DNA from: Paenibacillus elgii NBRC 100335
Lineage (GTDB): Bacteria; Bacillota; Bacilli; Paenibacillales; NBRC-103111
Direction of reading: 5' to 3'
Length of the DNA stretch: 64,000 bases
Assembly: GCF_004000865.1 (NCBI RefSeq)
Contig: NZ_BIMB01000018.1
Coordinates: 62,001-126,000, forward strand
Under the pieces are notes generated by a model, which worked only from the letters and a program-made list of their open reading frames with translations, was not told where the DNA came from and did not search any database. Position numbers and translations under genes: made by a program. Below are positions 45,411 to 53,965 of this stretch, piece after piece. How positions within the stretch are numbered: the stretch's first letter is position 1; every line of letters begins with the position of its first letter.

Positions 45411-45953
45411 ATGGCAGAAATTCGCATTCGCAACACTAACGAGCGCATCTCGGGCGAAGCCAACGTAAAAGCATTTTTAGAGAAGCAAGAGGTGCTTTAT
45501 GAGCATTGGAACGCCGCTAAACTGCCCGCAGAGCTTCAAGGGAAGTTTTCGTTGACGGACGAGGAAAAATCGCAGATTTTGGCTACCTTCGATGAAGAAA
45601 TCCGCGATCTGGCGAGCCGCCGCGGTTACCAGACGTGGGACATCGTTGCATTGTCCGACGCCACCCCGAATTTGGATGAACTGCTCAAAAAATTCGAACA
45701 GGTGCATACGCATACGGAAGACGAAGTTCGCGCCATCACGGCCGGCAAAGGAATTTTCATCATTAAAGGGACAGACGATGTCGGTTATTTTGACGTTGAA
45801 CTGGAAGCCGGTGACGTGATCTCGGTTCCGGAGCATAAGCCGCATTTCTTCACCTTGATGGAAAACCGTCAAATCGTGGCCGTCCGTCTGTTCATCGAAA
45901 CCGAGGGCTGGATCGCACATCCGTTCGAAGACCCGACTTTCCAAAAAGCGTAA
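45411..45953 (+). CDS. mtnD: acireductone dioxygenase (methionine salvage)
   Basis: A 180-residue cupin enzyme that oxidises acireductone to the keto acid precursor of methionine. Metal ligands are His99, His101 and Glu105 in VHTHTEDEVR and His145 in PEHKPHFF. A strong AGAGGGAG site precedes the ATG. It stands as a single gene, divergent from metH, and no other methionine salvage genes are nearby. Both metH and mtnD produce methionine, which may explain their placement around one control region. Confidence 0.93.
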   Translation: MAEIRIRNTNERISGEANVKAFLEKQEVLYEHWNAAKLPAELQGKFSLTDEEKSQILATFDEEIRDLASRRGYQTWDIVALSDATPNLDELLKKFEQVHTHTEDEVRAITAGKGIFIIKGTDDVGYFDVELEAGDVISVPEHKPHFFTLMENRQIVAVRLFIETEGWIAHPFEDPTFQKA

Positions 45954-45975
45954 GCGGAACTTATAAATCAAGCAG

Positions 45976-46007
45976 CAAGCCCCTTGTCAAAGGCGGCTTG
46001 TTTTATT
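45976..46007 (+). terminator. intrinsic terminator of mtnD
   Basis: CAAGCC and GGCTTG form a short stem ending in TTTTATT, about 25 bases after the mtnD stop. Confidence 0.7.
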
Positions 46008-46021
46008 ATTTAAAACGTAGT

Positions 46022-46053
46022 GAAAAACCCGCCATATAAATGACGGGTTTTTC
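46022..46053. terminator. bidirectional intrinsic terminator
   Basis: GAAAAACCCG and CGGGTTTTTC flank a 12-base loop. It lies just after the HAD-phosphatase stop on the minus strand and behind mtnD on the plus strand. Confidence 0.85.
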
Positions 46054-46077
46054 GGCTAGGTAAAATGAGTGCTGATT

Positions 46078-46875
46078 CTAAGCTTCCAAGGAATCAATGA
46101 TCTTTTGAATATCCCGAAGGCTCGTAATTTCGTGCGCCGGAGTAATCTCGTCCGATAACGAGAGCCCATGGCGGTTAATCCACATATTCCGCATTCCAAT
46201 CGAGTTGGAGCCCAAAATATCCGTTGTCAGCTTGTCCCCGATCATGACGCCTTCCTCAGCCGAAATGCCAAGCAGTTGCATCGCATGCTCGAAAATCGAT
46301 ACCGCAGGCTTTCCTTCGCCAAACTCGCCGGAAATAATAATATGATCGAAATAAGGAGCAAGCTGCGGAACGCCCGCCAATTTCTCTTTTTGCAGATCGG
46401 GCGAACCGTTCGTAAGCAAAAGCAGCTTGTACTTCCCTTTCAGTTGCTCCAATACCTCGAACGTCTCTTCGTAAACGATCGGACGGTTTCTTCGCTCAGC
46501 CGGAAACATCTCCGCCAGCTTCAGTCCCAGTTCGGCATCCTCTATCCCCAAAGCCTTTAAGCCGCGGGTCCACGAATCCCGCTGATAAGACGGGGCCAAC
46601 GATTGAAGCTTGCGGAACTCTTCCTGCTCTCCTTCGACAAACCGGGCCCACAGCCCTTCAAACGGGTTAATACCGATTTTTTTAGTAAACGGGAACGTCT
46701 CGAACGATTCGTACAATGCCCGAGCTTCGCGTCTTACTGCGTCTTCGAGCTGGGCGGGATCGATGTCGTAATGCTTGGCAGCCTCGCTGCAGGTCGCCTG
46801 AAACGCTTCCTTTACACTGCGCTCGTCCCAGAGCAGCGTATCGTCCAAATCAAAAAGCACTGCTTTGATTGCCAT
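46078..46875 (-). CDS. HAD-family hydrolase (YjjG/nucleotidase-like)
   Basis: A 265-residue haloacid-dehalogenase phosphatase. Motif I is VLFDLDDTLLWDE near residue 6, motif II LLLTNGSPDLQ, motif III the Lys in GEFGEGKPAVSIF and motif IV VMIGDKLTTDILGS. The cap region after motif I is helical, as in pyrimidine nucleotidases. The substrate is not predictable. GGAGAGAAGAGG lies upstream of the ATG. The gene follows a small membrane protein gene whose 3' end is about 40 bases upstream, so they are probably one transcript. Confidence 0.9.
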   Translation of the reverse strand: MAIKAVLFDLDDTLLWDERSVKEAFQATCSEAAKHYDIDPAQLEDAVRREARALYESFETFPFTKKIGINPFEGLWARFVEGEQEEFRKLQSLAPSYQRDSWTRGLKALGIEDAELGLKLAEMFPAERRNRPIVYEETFEVLEQLKGKYKLLLLTNGSPDLQKEKLAGVPQLAPYFDHIIISGEFGEGKPAVSIFEHAMQLLGISAEEGVMIGDKLTTDILGSNSIGMRNMWINRHGLSLSDEITPAHEITSLRDIQKIIDSLEA

Positions 46876-46915
46876 AAGCCGGATTCCTCTTCTCTCCAGT
46901 GATGTCGATTCTGTC

Positions 46916-47431
46916 TTAAGATTCTTGCTTAAATGCCACTTGATTTTTTTGAGCAAATTCTTGAAGCTTCTCCCCTGCCGCCTCTACGGGGAATTGATGA
47001 TAAAATTTCGTGTATCCCCAGCGGGCGCCTTTCGGCTTTAAGGTAATAAAGATCGAATCCTTCGTCACGGAAATTTCGTCGATCATATCCGCACTCATGG
47101 TCCGGTCTCCGCCGAAACGACGAGAGGTAAGCGAATCCGGGCCTATTTTCAACAGTGGCCGACGGACCCAATAAATCAACAGCGCAAGGAAAATATAGCT
47201 CGCGCCCGTGAACCAGTACATCTGATCCTGCCCCGCTTGACCACGGAATATAATGAAGCAGAAGATCCCGGTGGCGACCAATATCAATGGAAGAAACCAG
47301 CTTCGTCCTTTAAAGGTAACCGAGTTGTCGGAAGCGCTTGATTCCGCAATCGTTTCCTTGCCGCTCTTTTTGCGCTGAACATTCGTTACTTTCGTATTTT
47401 TGCGAACCATGCGTTGCCATTTCCGCGACAT
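46916..47431 (-). CDS. two-helix membrane protein with a PH-like C-terminal domain
   Basis: A 171-residue protein of unknown function. The basic N-terminal 40 residues are followed by two hydrophobic helices (FLPLILVATGIFCFIIF and WFTGASYIFLALLIYWV), then a soluble domain of about 80 residues with beta-strand character (ADMIDEISVTKDSIFITLKPKG) like the bacterial PH/YcxB-type domain. AAAGGGG seven bases ahead of the ATG fixes the start. It precedes the HAD phosphatase gene. Confidence 0.75.
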   Translation of the reverse strand: MSRKWQRMVRKNTKVTNVQRKKSGKETIAESSASDNSVTFKGRSWFLPLILVATGIFCFIIFRGQAGQDQMYWFTGASYIFLALLIYWVRRPLLKIGPDSLTSRRFGGDRTMSADMIDEISVTKDSIFITLKPKGARWGYTKFYHQFPVEAAGEKLQEFAQKNQVAFKQES

Positions 47432-47495
47432 AGCTGAGCCCCTTTGTCCATTCTTTCTACACTTACTGTTAACTCATCGTTCCCGATCAATTTCG

Positions 47496-47599
47496 TCAAC
47501 CGAATACGCCCAAATACGCCAAAAAGTTGGAGCATCCAATATACCGCGCTTTTCCAGCGGCTACTAGATCATCCAACGTATAGTGCGTATCTCAATTGG
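47496..47599 (-). pseudogene. decayed aldo/keto reductase fragment
   Basis: The minus strand encodes TLDDLVAAGKARYIGCSNF, a near-perfect match to the conserved aldo/keto reductase stretch around the active-site barrel (LDDLVRAGKVRYIGCSNF in many members). It ends at a TGA after LAYLGVFG. Upstream, a PIE triplet (CCA ATT GAG) appears 14 rather than 15 bases before LDDL, as expected if one base was lost from the usual PIEETLRALDDL. No other part of the gene is recognisable nearby, so this is a short remnant of a lost gene. Confidence 0.7.
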
Positions 47600-47691
47600 A
47601 TTTAACTCCAATCCCGGACTTGAACTCTGAAACAGATGATGTTGTTCCGGCGCCCGGAAACGCTGTATCAGTGAAGCAAGTCCCCTCTTCC

Positions 47692-47886
47692 TTACTTCTT
47701 CTCGTCCTCGTCCACGAATTTAATGTTGTCCAGTTGAGAACGCAAGGAGGATTTAAAAGAATCAATATACTTTTTCCTAAGTACGTTGCGCTCATCCATT
47801 TCTTCTTCCGTCAATCCTTCGGCTTTCGCCTTGCGGGCCAACTCGTTGATCCGCTTCACGGTTATGTCGTGCTCCGATTCAATCAT
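47692..47886 (-). CDS. ynzC: DUF896 family protein (YnzC-like)
   Basis: A 64-residue helical protein starting MIESEHDITVKRINELARKAKAEGLTEEE, the typical DUF896 pattern with a second helix of the type RKKYIDSFKSSLRSQLDNIKF. The function of the family is unknown. CAGGAGGAC seven bases before the ATG decides the start. In B. subtilis ynzC lies behind yneA and yneB; here yneB is missing but the neighbourhood with yneA and lexA is kept, which supports the name. Confidence 0.85.
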   Translation of the reverse strand: MIESEHDITVKRINELARKAKAEGLTEEEMDERNVLRKKYIDSFKSSLRSQLDNIKFVDEDEKK

Positions 47887-48042
47887 GCTTGTCCTCCTGG
47901 TAATGTTAGGTCTCCGTTCGCTAATCCACGAACGAGATGGCTTCATATCAAATTATACTTTGACATTACCGGATTTGAAAGTCAAGGGATTGAGCCAAAG
48001 CCTTGCGGAAGAAATTCAGGAAAAGTTAAAAAAGGCCATGTA

Positions 48043-48417
48043 TTATGGAAGCAGCAGCTTTTGCCCTTCGTGAATTGTTACGTTCTTCAAGTTGTTCAAC
48101 TTCCTTATCTGAAAGACATACTCTCTCAGATCTTGTCCTTTTGCCGCATGCGAAGAAGCAATACTCCACAACGTATCGCCTTGAGTTACAACTACGTAAG
48201 CTTGAGCGGATACGGTACTTTTGGCATAAGCGTATGCGTCATCATTTCCTACCCACGCGGATACGGTACCTCCGACAAAGAGCAGCGTCAGTACTGATAC
48301 AACAAAAATCACAACTCGTACATATGTTCTGTTTTTTTTCACTTTGTAAGAGGGATCTATGGAGACTGCAGCCGAATTACGGTTGAATTGAGCTAACATT
48401 TGATTGTTCTGATACAT
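48043..48417 (-). CDS. yneA: YneA-like SOS cell-division suppressor with LysM domain
   Basis: A 124-residue single-pass membrane protein. A basic cytoplasmic segment is followed by a hydrophobic helix (VVIFVVSVLTLLFVGGTVSAWV) and an extracellular LysM motif (YVVVTQGDTLWSIASSHA ... NVTIHEGQKLLLP). YneA delays septum completion during the SOS response in Bacillus and is rapidly degraded. It is divergent from lexA across a region with four LexA boxes. ATG at 48417 has GGGAG upstream. The identity rests on architecture and location as well as motif. Confidence 0.88.
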   Translation of the reverse strand: MYQNNQMLAQFNRNSAAVSIDPSYKVKKNRTYVRVVIFVVSVLTLLFVGGTVSAWVGNDDAYAYAKSTVSAQAYVVVTQGDTLWSIASSHAAKGQDLREYVFQIRKLNNLKNVTIHEGQKLLLP

Positions 48418-48430
48418 GAATATCATCTCC

Positions 48431-48444
48431 CAAACATTTGTTCT
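48431..48444. promoter_or_regulatory. LexA box 1 (yneA side)
   Basis: The plus strand reads CAAACATTTGTTCT, the complement of an SOS box with two outer mismatches. It lies between the yneA start site and its coding region. Confidence 0.7.
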
Positions 48445-48450
48445 GTTCTG

Positions 48451-48479
48451 AATTTAACACGAACAAATGTTTGTGTCAA
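48451..48479 (-). promoter_or_regulatory. SigA promoter of yneA
   Basis: The minus strand has a consensus TTGACA, exactly 17 bases, then TAAATT. The spacer contains LexA box 2, so repressor binding would block RNA polymerase directly. Confidence 0.75.
48460..48473. promoter_or_regulatory. LexA box 2 (in the yneA promoter spacer)
   Basis: CGAACAAATGTTTG fits the Gram-positive LexA consensus CGAAC-N4-GTTYG. Confidence 0.85.
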
Positions 48480-48488
48480 TCCGTTTTT

Positions 48489-48502
48489 CGAACTTATGTT
48501 TG
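48489..48502. promoter_or_regulatory. LexA box 3 (lexA side)
   Basis: CGAACTTATGTTTG fits the LexA consensus and touches the -35 region of the lexA promoter. Confidence 0.85.
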
Positions 48503-48528
48503 TACGAACTCCGGTTCTGTGTTATACT
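48500..48528 (+). promoter_or_regulatory. SigA promoter of lexA
   Basis: TTGTAC, 17 bases, TATACT. LexA box 4 fills most of the spacer, giving autoregulation. Confidence 0.6.
48505..48518. promoter_or_regulatory. LexA box 4 (in the lexA promoter spacer)
   Basis: CGAACTCCGGTTCT matches CGAAC-N4-GTTCG except for the last base. Confidence 0.8.
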
Positions 48529-48563
48529 CCTAAGTAATGATTACCAAAAATGGAGTGATTCAT

Positions 48564-49184
48564 ATGGGCAAGATATCCACTCGCCAGCAAGCTATTCTGG
48601 AGTTCATCAAGAACGAGGTCAAAGATAAAGGGTATCCTCCGTCCGTTCGGGAAATCGGCGAAGCGGTCGGTCTTGCTTCCAGCTCGACGGTACACGGTCA
48701 TTTAGAGCGGCTGGAAAAGAAAGGGCTGATCCGGCGCGATCCTACGAAGCCCAGAGCCATTGAGATTTTGGACGGTACGACCGGCGACGGCGCATTCGCA
48801 GTATCGGTTTCCCGCGTTCCGCTGATCGGACGAGTTACGGCCGGCGTACCGATTACCGCTACAGAGAACATTGAAGACTACTTCCCGCTTCCGAGCAACT
48901 ACGTCGGGGACCATAACGTCTTCATGTTGAGCGTCATCGGCGAGAGTATGATCGAGGCGGGCATTCGCAACGGAGACTATGTCATCGTTCGCCAGCAACA
49001 AACGGCTAACAACGGCGAGATTGTGGTCGCCATGACCGAGGACGACGAAGCGACTGTCAAAACGTTCTATAAAGAAAAGGACCACATCCGTCTTCAACCG
49101 GAAAACCCGACAATGGAGCCGCTCCGACTGAAGAACGTATCGATCCTTGGTAAAGTCATCGGCGTATTCCGCAATATTCATTAA
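48564..49184 (+). CDS. lexA: LexA repressor
   Basis: A 206-residue SOS repressor and self-cleaving serine protease. The N-terminal winged helix (residues 1-65) is followed by the cleavage site Ala93-Gly94 in GRVTAGVPI and the catalytic Ser128 (IGESMIEAG) and Lys166 (DEATVKTF). RecA-stimulated cleavage releases target promoters. The ATG at 48564 with GGAG eight bases upstream gives the family N-terminus; an in-frame ATG at 48537 lacks a ribosome binding site. Confidence 0.97.
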   Translation: MGKISTRQQAILEFIKNEVKDKGYPPSVREIGEAVGLASSSTVHGHLERLEKKGLIRRDPTKPRAIEILDGTTGDGAFAVSVSRVPLIGRVTAGVPITATENIEDYFPLPSNYVGDHNVFMLSVIGESMIEAGIRNGDYVIVRQQQTANNGEIVVAMTEDDEATVKTFYKEKDHIRLQPENPTMEPLRLKNVSILGKVIGVFRNIH

Positions 49185-49208
49185 TTTCGTTCCCATGTAA
49201 CCAGAATC

Positions 49209-49236
49209 AAGACTCCTGATGAAGGAGTCTTTTTTG
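49209..49236 (+). terminator. intrinsic terminator of lexA
   Basis: AAGACTCCT and AGGAGTCTT pair around a short loop followed by TTTT. Confidence 0.9.
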
Positions 49237-49299
49237 CTGTCATCCTCTGAGTGTCCGAGCTTGAAATTTCCTTTCAAATCCAAGTCAGCTTTTACATGC

Positions 49300-49339
49300 A
49301 CAAAAGCCTCTCATCATGGCTTCACCATCATGAGAGGCT
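49300..49339 (-). terminator. intrinsic terminator of glnA
   Basis: AGCCTCTCATGAT and ATGATGAGAGGCT form a long stem with a TTTT tail on the minus strand, shortly after the glnA stop. Confidence 0.8.
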
Positions 49340-49360
49340 GCTGCTAATACCTGCTAAGTA

Positions 49361-50698
49361 TTAATAAAGGGTCAAATACTGATCGCGTTCCCAAGCGTGA
49401 ACTTGAGTCCGGTAGATGTCCCACTCGATTTCTTTGAGCTCGACGAAATGCGCGAGAGCATGATCGCCGAGTGCATCGCAGATCACATCGTCGCGAAGCA
49501 GCTCATCGATCGCTTGCTTCAAGTCGACCGGCAGGCTTGGGATACCCTGCTCTTCCCGCTCCTCTTCGGACATCACATAGATGTTCCGGTCGGTCGGAGG
49601 CGGCAGCTGCATTTTGTTCTTGATGCCGTCGAGCCCTGCTTTAAGCATAACGGCAAGCGCAAGATACGGGTTGGCCGCCGGGTCCGGGTTACGCACTTCC
49701 ACGCGCGTGCTGAGACCGCGCGAAGCCGGAATGCGGATCATCGGGCTGCGGTTGCTGGCCGACCACGCCACGTAGCAAGGCGCCTCGTAGCCTGGCACCA
49801 GACGTTTGTAGGAGTTGACCGTCGGGTTCGTAATGGCCGCAAAAGCGCGGGCATGACGCAAAATACCTGCCATGTATTGTCTGGCCAACGTGCTCAGACC
49901 CAGCTTGTCGCTTTCCTCGTAGAACGCATTCTCTTTGCCGCGGAACAGGGATTGGTGGCAGTGCATTCCGGAACCGTTCACGCCGAACAGCGGTTTCGGC
50001 ATAAAGGTGGCATGCAAGCCATGCTGTCTTGCGATCGTTTTGACAACGAGCTTGAACGTTTGAATCTGGTCGGCCGCTTTGATGGCGTCTGCATATTTAA
50101 AGTCGATTTCGTGCTGACCCGGAGCCACCTCGTGGTGAGACGCCTCGATTTCGAAGCCCATCTCCTCCAGCGTCAGTACGATTTCGCGGCGGCAGTTTTC
50201 TCCCAAATCCGTCGGTGCGAGATCGAAATAACCGCCCTGATCGTTCAATTCCATCGTCGGATTGCCTTTTTCATCGGTTTTGAACAAGAAAAACTCCGGC
50301 TCCGGACCGACATTCATCGAACTGAAGCCCATTTCCTCGGCTTCCTTCAGCATCGATTTCAGAATGCCGCGCGGATCGCCCGGGAACGGCCGGCCGTCCG
50401 GCAGGTACACATCGCAAATCATACGGGCAACACGGTCTTCCGTCACCCATGGAAAAACAACCCAAGTATTCAAATCCGGGTATAAGTACATATCGGATTC
50501 TTCGATACGAACGTAGCCTTCGATGGAAGAACCGTCGAACATCATTTTGTTGTCGAGAGCTTTCTCCAGCTGACTTACGGGAATTTCTACATTCTTAATC
50601 GTACCGAGCAGGTCGGTAAATTGCAGGCGGATGAATCTTACATTTTCTTCCTTGGCGATGCGCAGAATGTCTTCCTTGGTGTATTGTTTATCCGTCAC
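49361..50698 (-). CDS. glnA: glutamine synthetase type I-alpha
   Basis: A 445-residue dodecameric enzyme making glutamine from glutamate, ammonia and ATP. Motifs include [20 protein letters not shown], the [10 protein letters not shown]-type loop (here [13 protein letters not shown]) and NRSPMIRIP. The short type without an adenylylation tyrosine is expected in Firmicutes, where activity is controlled by feedback and by complex formation with GlnR. It starts with GTG after AAGGAGGAG. It is the second gene of the glnRA operon. Confidence 0.96.
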   Translation of the reverse strand: MTDKQYTKEDILRIAKEENVRFIRLQFTDLLGTIKNVEIPVSQLEKALDNKMMFDGSSIEGYVRIEESDMYLYPDLNTWVVFPWVTEDRVARMICDVYLPDGRPFPGDPRGILKSMLKEAEEMGFSSMNVGPEPEFFLFKTDEKGNPTMELNDQGGYFDLAPTDLGENCRREIVLTLEEMGFEIEASHHEVAPGQHEIDFKYADAIKAADQIQTFKLVVKTIARQHGLHATFMPKPLFGVNGSGMHCHQSLFRGKENAFYEESDKLGLSTLARQYMAGILRHARAFAAITNPTVNSYKRLVPGYEAPCYVAWSASNRSPMIRIPASRGLSTRVEVRNPDPAANPYLALAVMLKAGLDGIKNKMQLPPPTDRNIYVMSEEEREEQGIPSLPVDLKQAIDELLRDDVICDALGDHALAHFVELKEIEWDIYRTQVHAWERDQYLTLY

Positions 50699-50791
50699 TG
50701 TACAATCTCCTCCTTAAACTATGAGACAAATTAACGGAGCGATGTCCGGCAAAGTCGCGAAAGCGCTACCGGAACAGGCCCCGACACAGCA

Positions 50792-51205
50792 TTACTTGCG
50801 GAAAAAGCGGGATAATTCGCCCTGAATCAGCGATACCTGATTCGGACGCTTGCCGCCACCCAACAGCTGCTGCTTCAGCATTCTGTGTAGCTGCGTATCG
50901 GTCAACTCCCGGCGCTTAACCTCGGTTTGCTCATTCAAGACGGTCGCTTCCTCCGAGTTTTTGTCGACCGGCAGCAGCACCTGCTTAATTCCTGCGATGT
51001 TGACTCCCTTTTCAATCAAATCTTTAATCTCGAGCAGTCTCTCGACATCGTTGAACGAATACAACCGCTGGTTGCCTCCCGTTCGGGCCGGAATTACAAG
51101 CTCGTGTTGTTCGTAGTACCGGATTTGCCGCGCGGTTAAATCGGTCAGCTTCATTACGATGCCGATGGGAAAAAGCGCCATATTCCTGCGGATATCATCA
51201 CTCAT
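50792..51205 (-). CDS. glnR: GlnR nitrogen repressor (MerR family)
   Basis: A 137-residue MerR-type regulator. The winged helix (MKLTDLTARQIRYYEQHELV) recognises paired GlnR boxes. The C-terminal tail SLIQGELSRFFRK corresponds to the segment that senses feedback-inhibited glutamine synthetase in Bacillus. The ATG at 51205 is preceded by AGGAG. A near-perfect GlnR/TnrA box and a second degenerate one lie upstream, so it should repress its own operon when glutamine is plentiful. Confidence 0.94.
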   Translation of the reverse strand: MSDDIRRNMALFPIGIVMKLTDLTARQIRYYEQHELVIPARTGGNQRLYSFNDVERLLEIKDLIEKGVNIAGIKQVLLPVDKNSEEATVLNEQTEVKRRELTDTQLHRMLKQQLLGGGKRPNQVSLIQGELSRFFRK

Positions 51206-51240
51206 GACCATCACTCCTAAGCACTTAGAACCTTACCGCT

Positions 51241-51269
51241 ATTGTAACCTTGTTCAAAAAACGTGTCAA
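51241..51269 (-). promoter_or_regulatory. SigA promoter of glnRA
   Basis: The minus strand reads TTGACA, exactly 17 bases, TACAAT, about 35 bases before the glnR start. Confidence 0.88.
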
Positions 51270-51280
51270 GTTATGTAAGG
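51264..51280. promoter_or_regulatory. degenerate GlnR box overlapping the glnRA -35
   Basis: One half-site (TGACA) is intact and includes the -35 hexamer; the other half keeps only the inner bases. A second operator at this position is also known from the B. subtilis glnRA promoter. Confidence 0.55.
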
Positions 51281-51291
51281 TTTTCGCCTTA

Positions 51292-51308
51292 TGTCAACCC
51301 ATATTACA
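51292..51308. promoter_or_regulatory. GlnR/TnrA operator upstream of glnRA
   Basis: The minus strand reads TGTAATATGGGTTGACA, matching TGTNA-N7-TNACA at every fixed position. It is located just upstream of the promoter. Confidence 0.88.
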
Positions 51309-51374
51309 GTATATTTTCTCACAAAAAATACGCGGATGACCTGCACCCGCGCATCGAATTACAGACAAACGATG

Positions 51375-52625
51375 TTATGGCAGCAATCCGCGGTCCATCA
51401 TATTTTGGATCGCGGTCAACACGCCCATTTTGCAATGCGAATACGTTAACCCGCCTTGCATATAGGCGATGTACGGCTCCCGGATCGGCGCATCCGCCGA
51501 AAGCTCCAGACTTCCGCCCTGGATGAACGTGCCCGCAGCCATAATGACCGGATGCTCGTACCCCGGCATGTCCCAAGGCTCCGGGACGACATGGGCATCG
51601 ACCGCAGCCGCCTGTTGAATCCCCTGTACGAAAGCGATCAAATGCTCCGGCCCCGTGAATTGAACCGCCTGAATCAGATCGGTTCGCGGATCGTTCCAGC
51701 GCGGATGCGTCGTGAACCCAAGCTGCTCGAACACCGACGCGGCAAAAACCGATCCCTTGACGGCCTGCCCTACCAGATGAGGCGCCAGAAACAGCCCTTG
51801 GAAAATAGCCCGGGTCGTCCCCAGCATGGCGCCCACCTCGCCGCCGATACCAGGCGCCGTTAAGCGGTAAGAAGCCAGCTCCACGTAGCGGCTCTTGCCC
51901 GCGACGTAGCCTCCCGTAGCCGCAAGGCCGCCACCGGGATTTTTGATCAGCGACCCGGCCATCAAATCGACGCCGACCTCTGTCGGTTCGGTCAGCTCTG
52001 TAAATTCCCCGTAGCAGTTGTCGACAAATACAATGACGTCCGGCTTGATTTCTTTGACGAACCGCACCATCTCTCCGATTTGCGCTACGGTGAACGACGG
52101 ACGCCAAGCGTAGCCACGGGAACGTTGAATGCCGATCACCTTCGTCCGAGGTGTAATGCGCTCCGCAACCGCGGCAAAATCCGGGGACCCGTCCTCCAGC
52201 AACGCGACCTCCTGGTAAGCAATGCCCCAATCCTGAAGCGAGCCTTGCCCGTCACCCGGCTTGCCGATCACTTTATGCAGCGTATCGTAGGGCCGTCCGG
52301 TCATCATGAGCAGCTCGTCTCCCGGACGAAGCACCCCGAAGAGCGCCGTGCCGATCGTGTGCGTTCCCGAAACGAAATGCGGCCGGACAAGCGCGGCCTC
52401 GGCGCCGAACACGTCGGCGTACACCAGATCGAGCACCTCCCGTCCCCGGTCGTTATAGCCGTAGCCTGTCGAGCCTGCAAAATGATAATCGCTCACTTTA
52501 TGCTTCTGAAAAGCGCGGATGACCTTCCATTGGTTCCGGTCGATCACGCGGTCAATCTCTTTCAATTTCCCCTCGATTTGCAGCTCGGCCTGCTCCATCA
52601 GGCCAAGCACCTTCTCCTTAAACAT
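51375..52625 (-). CDS. ynbB: YnbB-like PLP-dependent lyase (methionine gamma-lyase family)
   Basis: A 416-residue enzyme of the PLP fold-type I family often annotated as an aluminium-resistance or methionine gamma-lyase-like protein. Visible are the cofactor-binding GTHTIGTALFGVL region, the Asp in VIVFVDNCYGEFTE and the PLP-Lys candidate in AGSLIKNPGGG. Its reaction is not established. It starts one base after the hflX stop and precedes glnR, the same order as ynbA-ynbB-glnR in B. subtilis. Confidence 0.88.
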   Translation of the reverse strand: MFKEKVLGLMEQAELQIEGKLKEIDRVIDRNQWKVIRAFQKHKVSDYHFAGSTGYGYNDRGREVLDLVYADVFGAEAALVRPHFVSGTHTIGTALFGVLRPGDELLMMTGRPYDTLHKVIGKPGDGQGSLQDWGIAYQEVALLEDGSPDFAAVAERITPRTKVIGIQRSRGYAWRPSFTVAQIGEMVRFVKEIKPDVIVFVDNCYGEFTELTEPTEVGVDLMAGSLIKNPGGGLAATGGYVAGKSRYVELASYRLTAPGIGGEVGAMLGTTRAIFQGLFLAPHLVGQAVKGSVFAASVFEQLGFTTHPRWNDPRTDLIQAVQFTGPEHLIAFVQGIQQAAAVDAHVVPEPWDMPGYEHPVIMAAGTFIQGGSLELSADAPIREPYIAYMQGGLTYSHCKMGVLTAIQNMMDRGLLP

Positions 52626-52626
52626 C

Positions 52627-53952
52627 CTACCATGTCTCTCCCTTGGGTTCCTCTTGCGTTGGGCGCGCTTCATCGTAAGCGGCGAGCAGATAACCGATTT
52701 TGTCGTATTCTTTGTTGTTCACCCGGACCTTGAACCGCATCTCTTCCCCATCCACTTCATTTTCCAACACCTCGCCCACCCGATAGACGAGCGAGATCAG
52801 ATCGCCTTTGTCTGCCGGTATGCGGTAGGTTCGGCTTGTGCCCATGAAACGGGATTCGATCAGCTCAACAAGCAGGCTTAAGTCTTCTTCCCGGTAAGCC
52901 GAGATGCGGACAAACGGTCCGTCGGTCGTCAGCAGCTCTTTCTGCTCAGGGGAGCAAAGGTCGGTTTTGTTAAACACCGTCACGCGTTCTTTTCCATGAG
53001 CCCCCAATTCTTCCAATACTTGATCGACGACCTTCATTTGCGCGGCCATCATCTCGGACGAGCTGTCGACGACATGGAGGATCAGATCCGCTTCGCAAGC
53101 CTCCTCCAGCGTCGCCCGGAAGGCCGCGACCAGATCGTGAGGCAGATTTTGAATAAATCCGACCGTATCGGTGACGACGATCTCCATACCGCCCGGCAGC
53201 TCAAGCGAGCGCGAAGTCAGATCGAGGGTTGCAAACAGCTGGTTCTCGACATAAACGTCGGCATGAGTCAATTGCCGAAGCAAAGTGGATTTTCCGGCGT
53301 TTGTATAACCGACCAAAGCCACTTGAAACACGCCGGTCTTTTTGCGGCGCTCCCGGTGCAGGCTGCGATGCCTGACCACCTCTTGCAGCTGCCGCTTCAG
53401 CTCTGCGATTCGCTCGCGGATATGACGTCGGTCCGTCTCCAGCTTCGTTTCCCCGGGACCCCGCGTCCCGATGCCGCCTCCGAGACGGGACAAGTTTTTG
53501 CCTTGTCCGTACAGCCTCGGCAGCAGGTAGCTGAGCTGGGCAAGCTCGACCTGAATAATCCCTTCCCGCGTCTTCGCCCGCTGCGCAAAAATGTCCAGAA
53601 TGAGCTGCGTTCGGTCAATAATTTTGACATCCAAATACTGCTCGAGATTGCGCACCTGCGCGCCGGACAGCTCCTGATCGAAGATGGCGGTATTGCCGCC
53701 GGTTTGCTCCAGCATCGCTTTCAACTCTTCGGCTTTACCTTTGCCGATGAACCATTTGGAGTCGGTATACTCCTTATTTTGCGTTAGCGTGCCGAGCACC
53801 TCGACCTGGGCCGTCTCAGCCAAGCTGATCAGCTCCGCGAGCGAATGGTCGGGATCGTACAGTTCTTGTTTTTTAAGCTGCGGCGTGACCAGACTGACCA
53901 GCACCGCGCGGTCTTGAATTTCTCCCGTTACTTCGTGAATCGTTTTTTTCAT
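52627..53952 (-). CDS. hflX: HflX ribosome-associated GTPase
   Basis: A 441-residue GTPase that splits stalled 70S ribosomes. The N-terminal glycine-rich HflX domain ends in LSRLGGGIGTRGPGETKLE. The G domain has G1 GYTNAGKST near residue 213, G3 DTVGFIQNLP and G4 NKTD. ATG at 53952 has GGAG 14 bases upstream. A weak promoter (TTGACA, 15 bases, TATAAA) is visible further upstream. First gene of the hflX-ynbB run. Confidence 0.95.
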   Translation of the reverse strand: MKKTIHEVTGEIQDRAVLVSLVTPQLKKQELYDPDHSLAELISLAETAQVEVLGTLTQNKEYTDSKWFIGKGKAEELKAMLEQTGGNTAIFDQELSGAQVRNLEQYLDVKIIDRTQLILDIFAQRAKTREGIIQVELAQLSYLLPRLYGQGKNLSRLGGGIGTRGPGETKLETDRRHIRERIAELKRQLQEVVRHRSLHRERRKKTGVFQVALVGYTNAGKSTLLRQLTHADVYVENQLFATLDLTSRSLELPGGMEIVVTDTVGFIQNLPHDLVAAFRATLEEACEADLILHVVDSSSEMMAAQMKVVDQVLEELGAHGKERVTVFNKTDLCSPEQKELLTTDGPFVRISAYREEDLSLLVELIESRFMGTSRTYRIPADKGDLISLVYRVGEVLENEVDGEEMRFKVRVNNKEYDKIGYLLAAYDEARPTQEEPKGETW

Positions 53953-53965
53953 ATAAGTTTAATTA

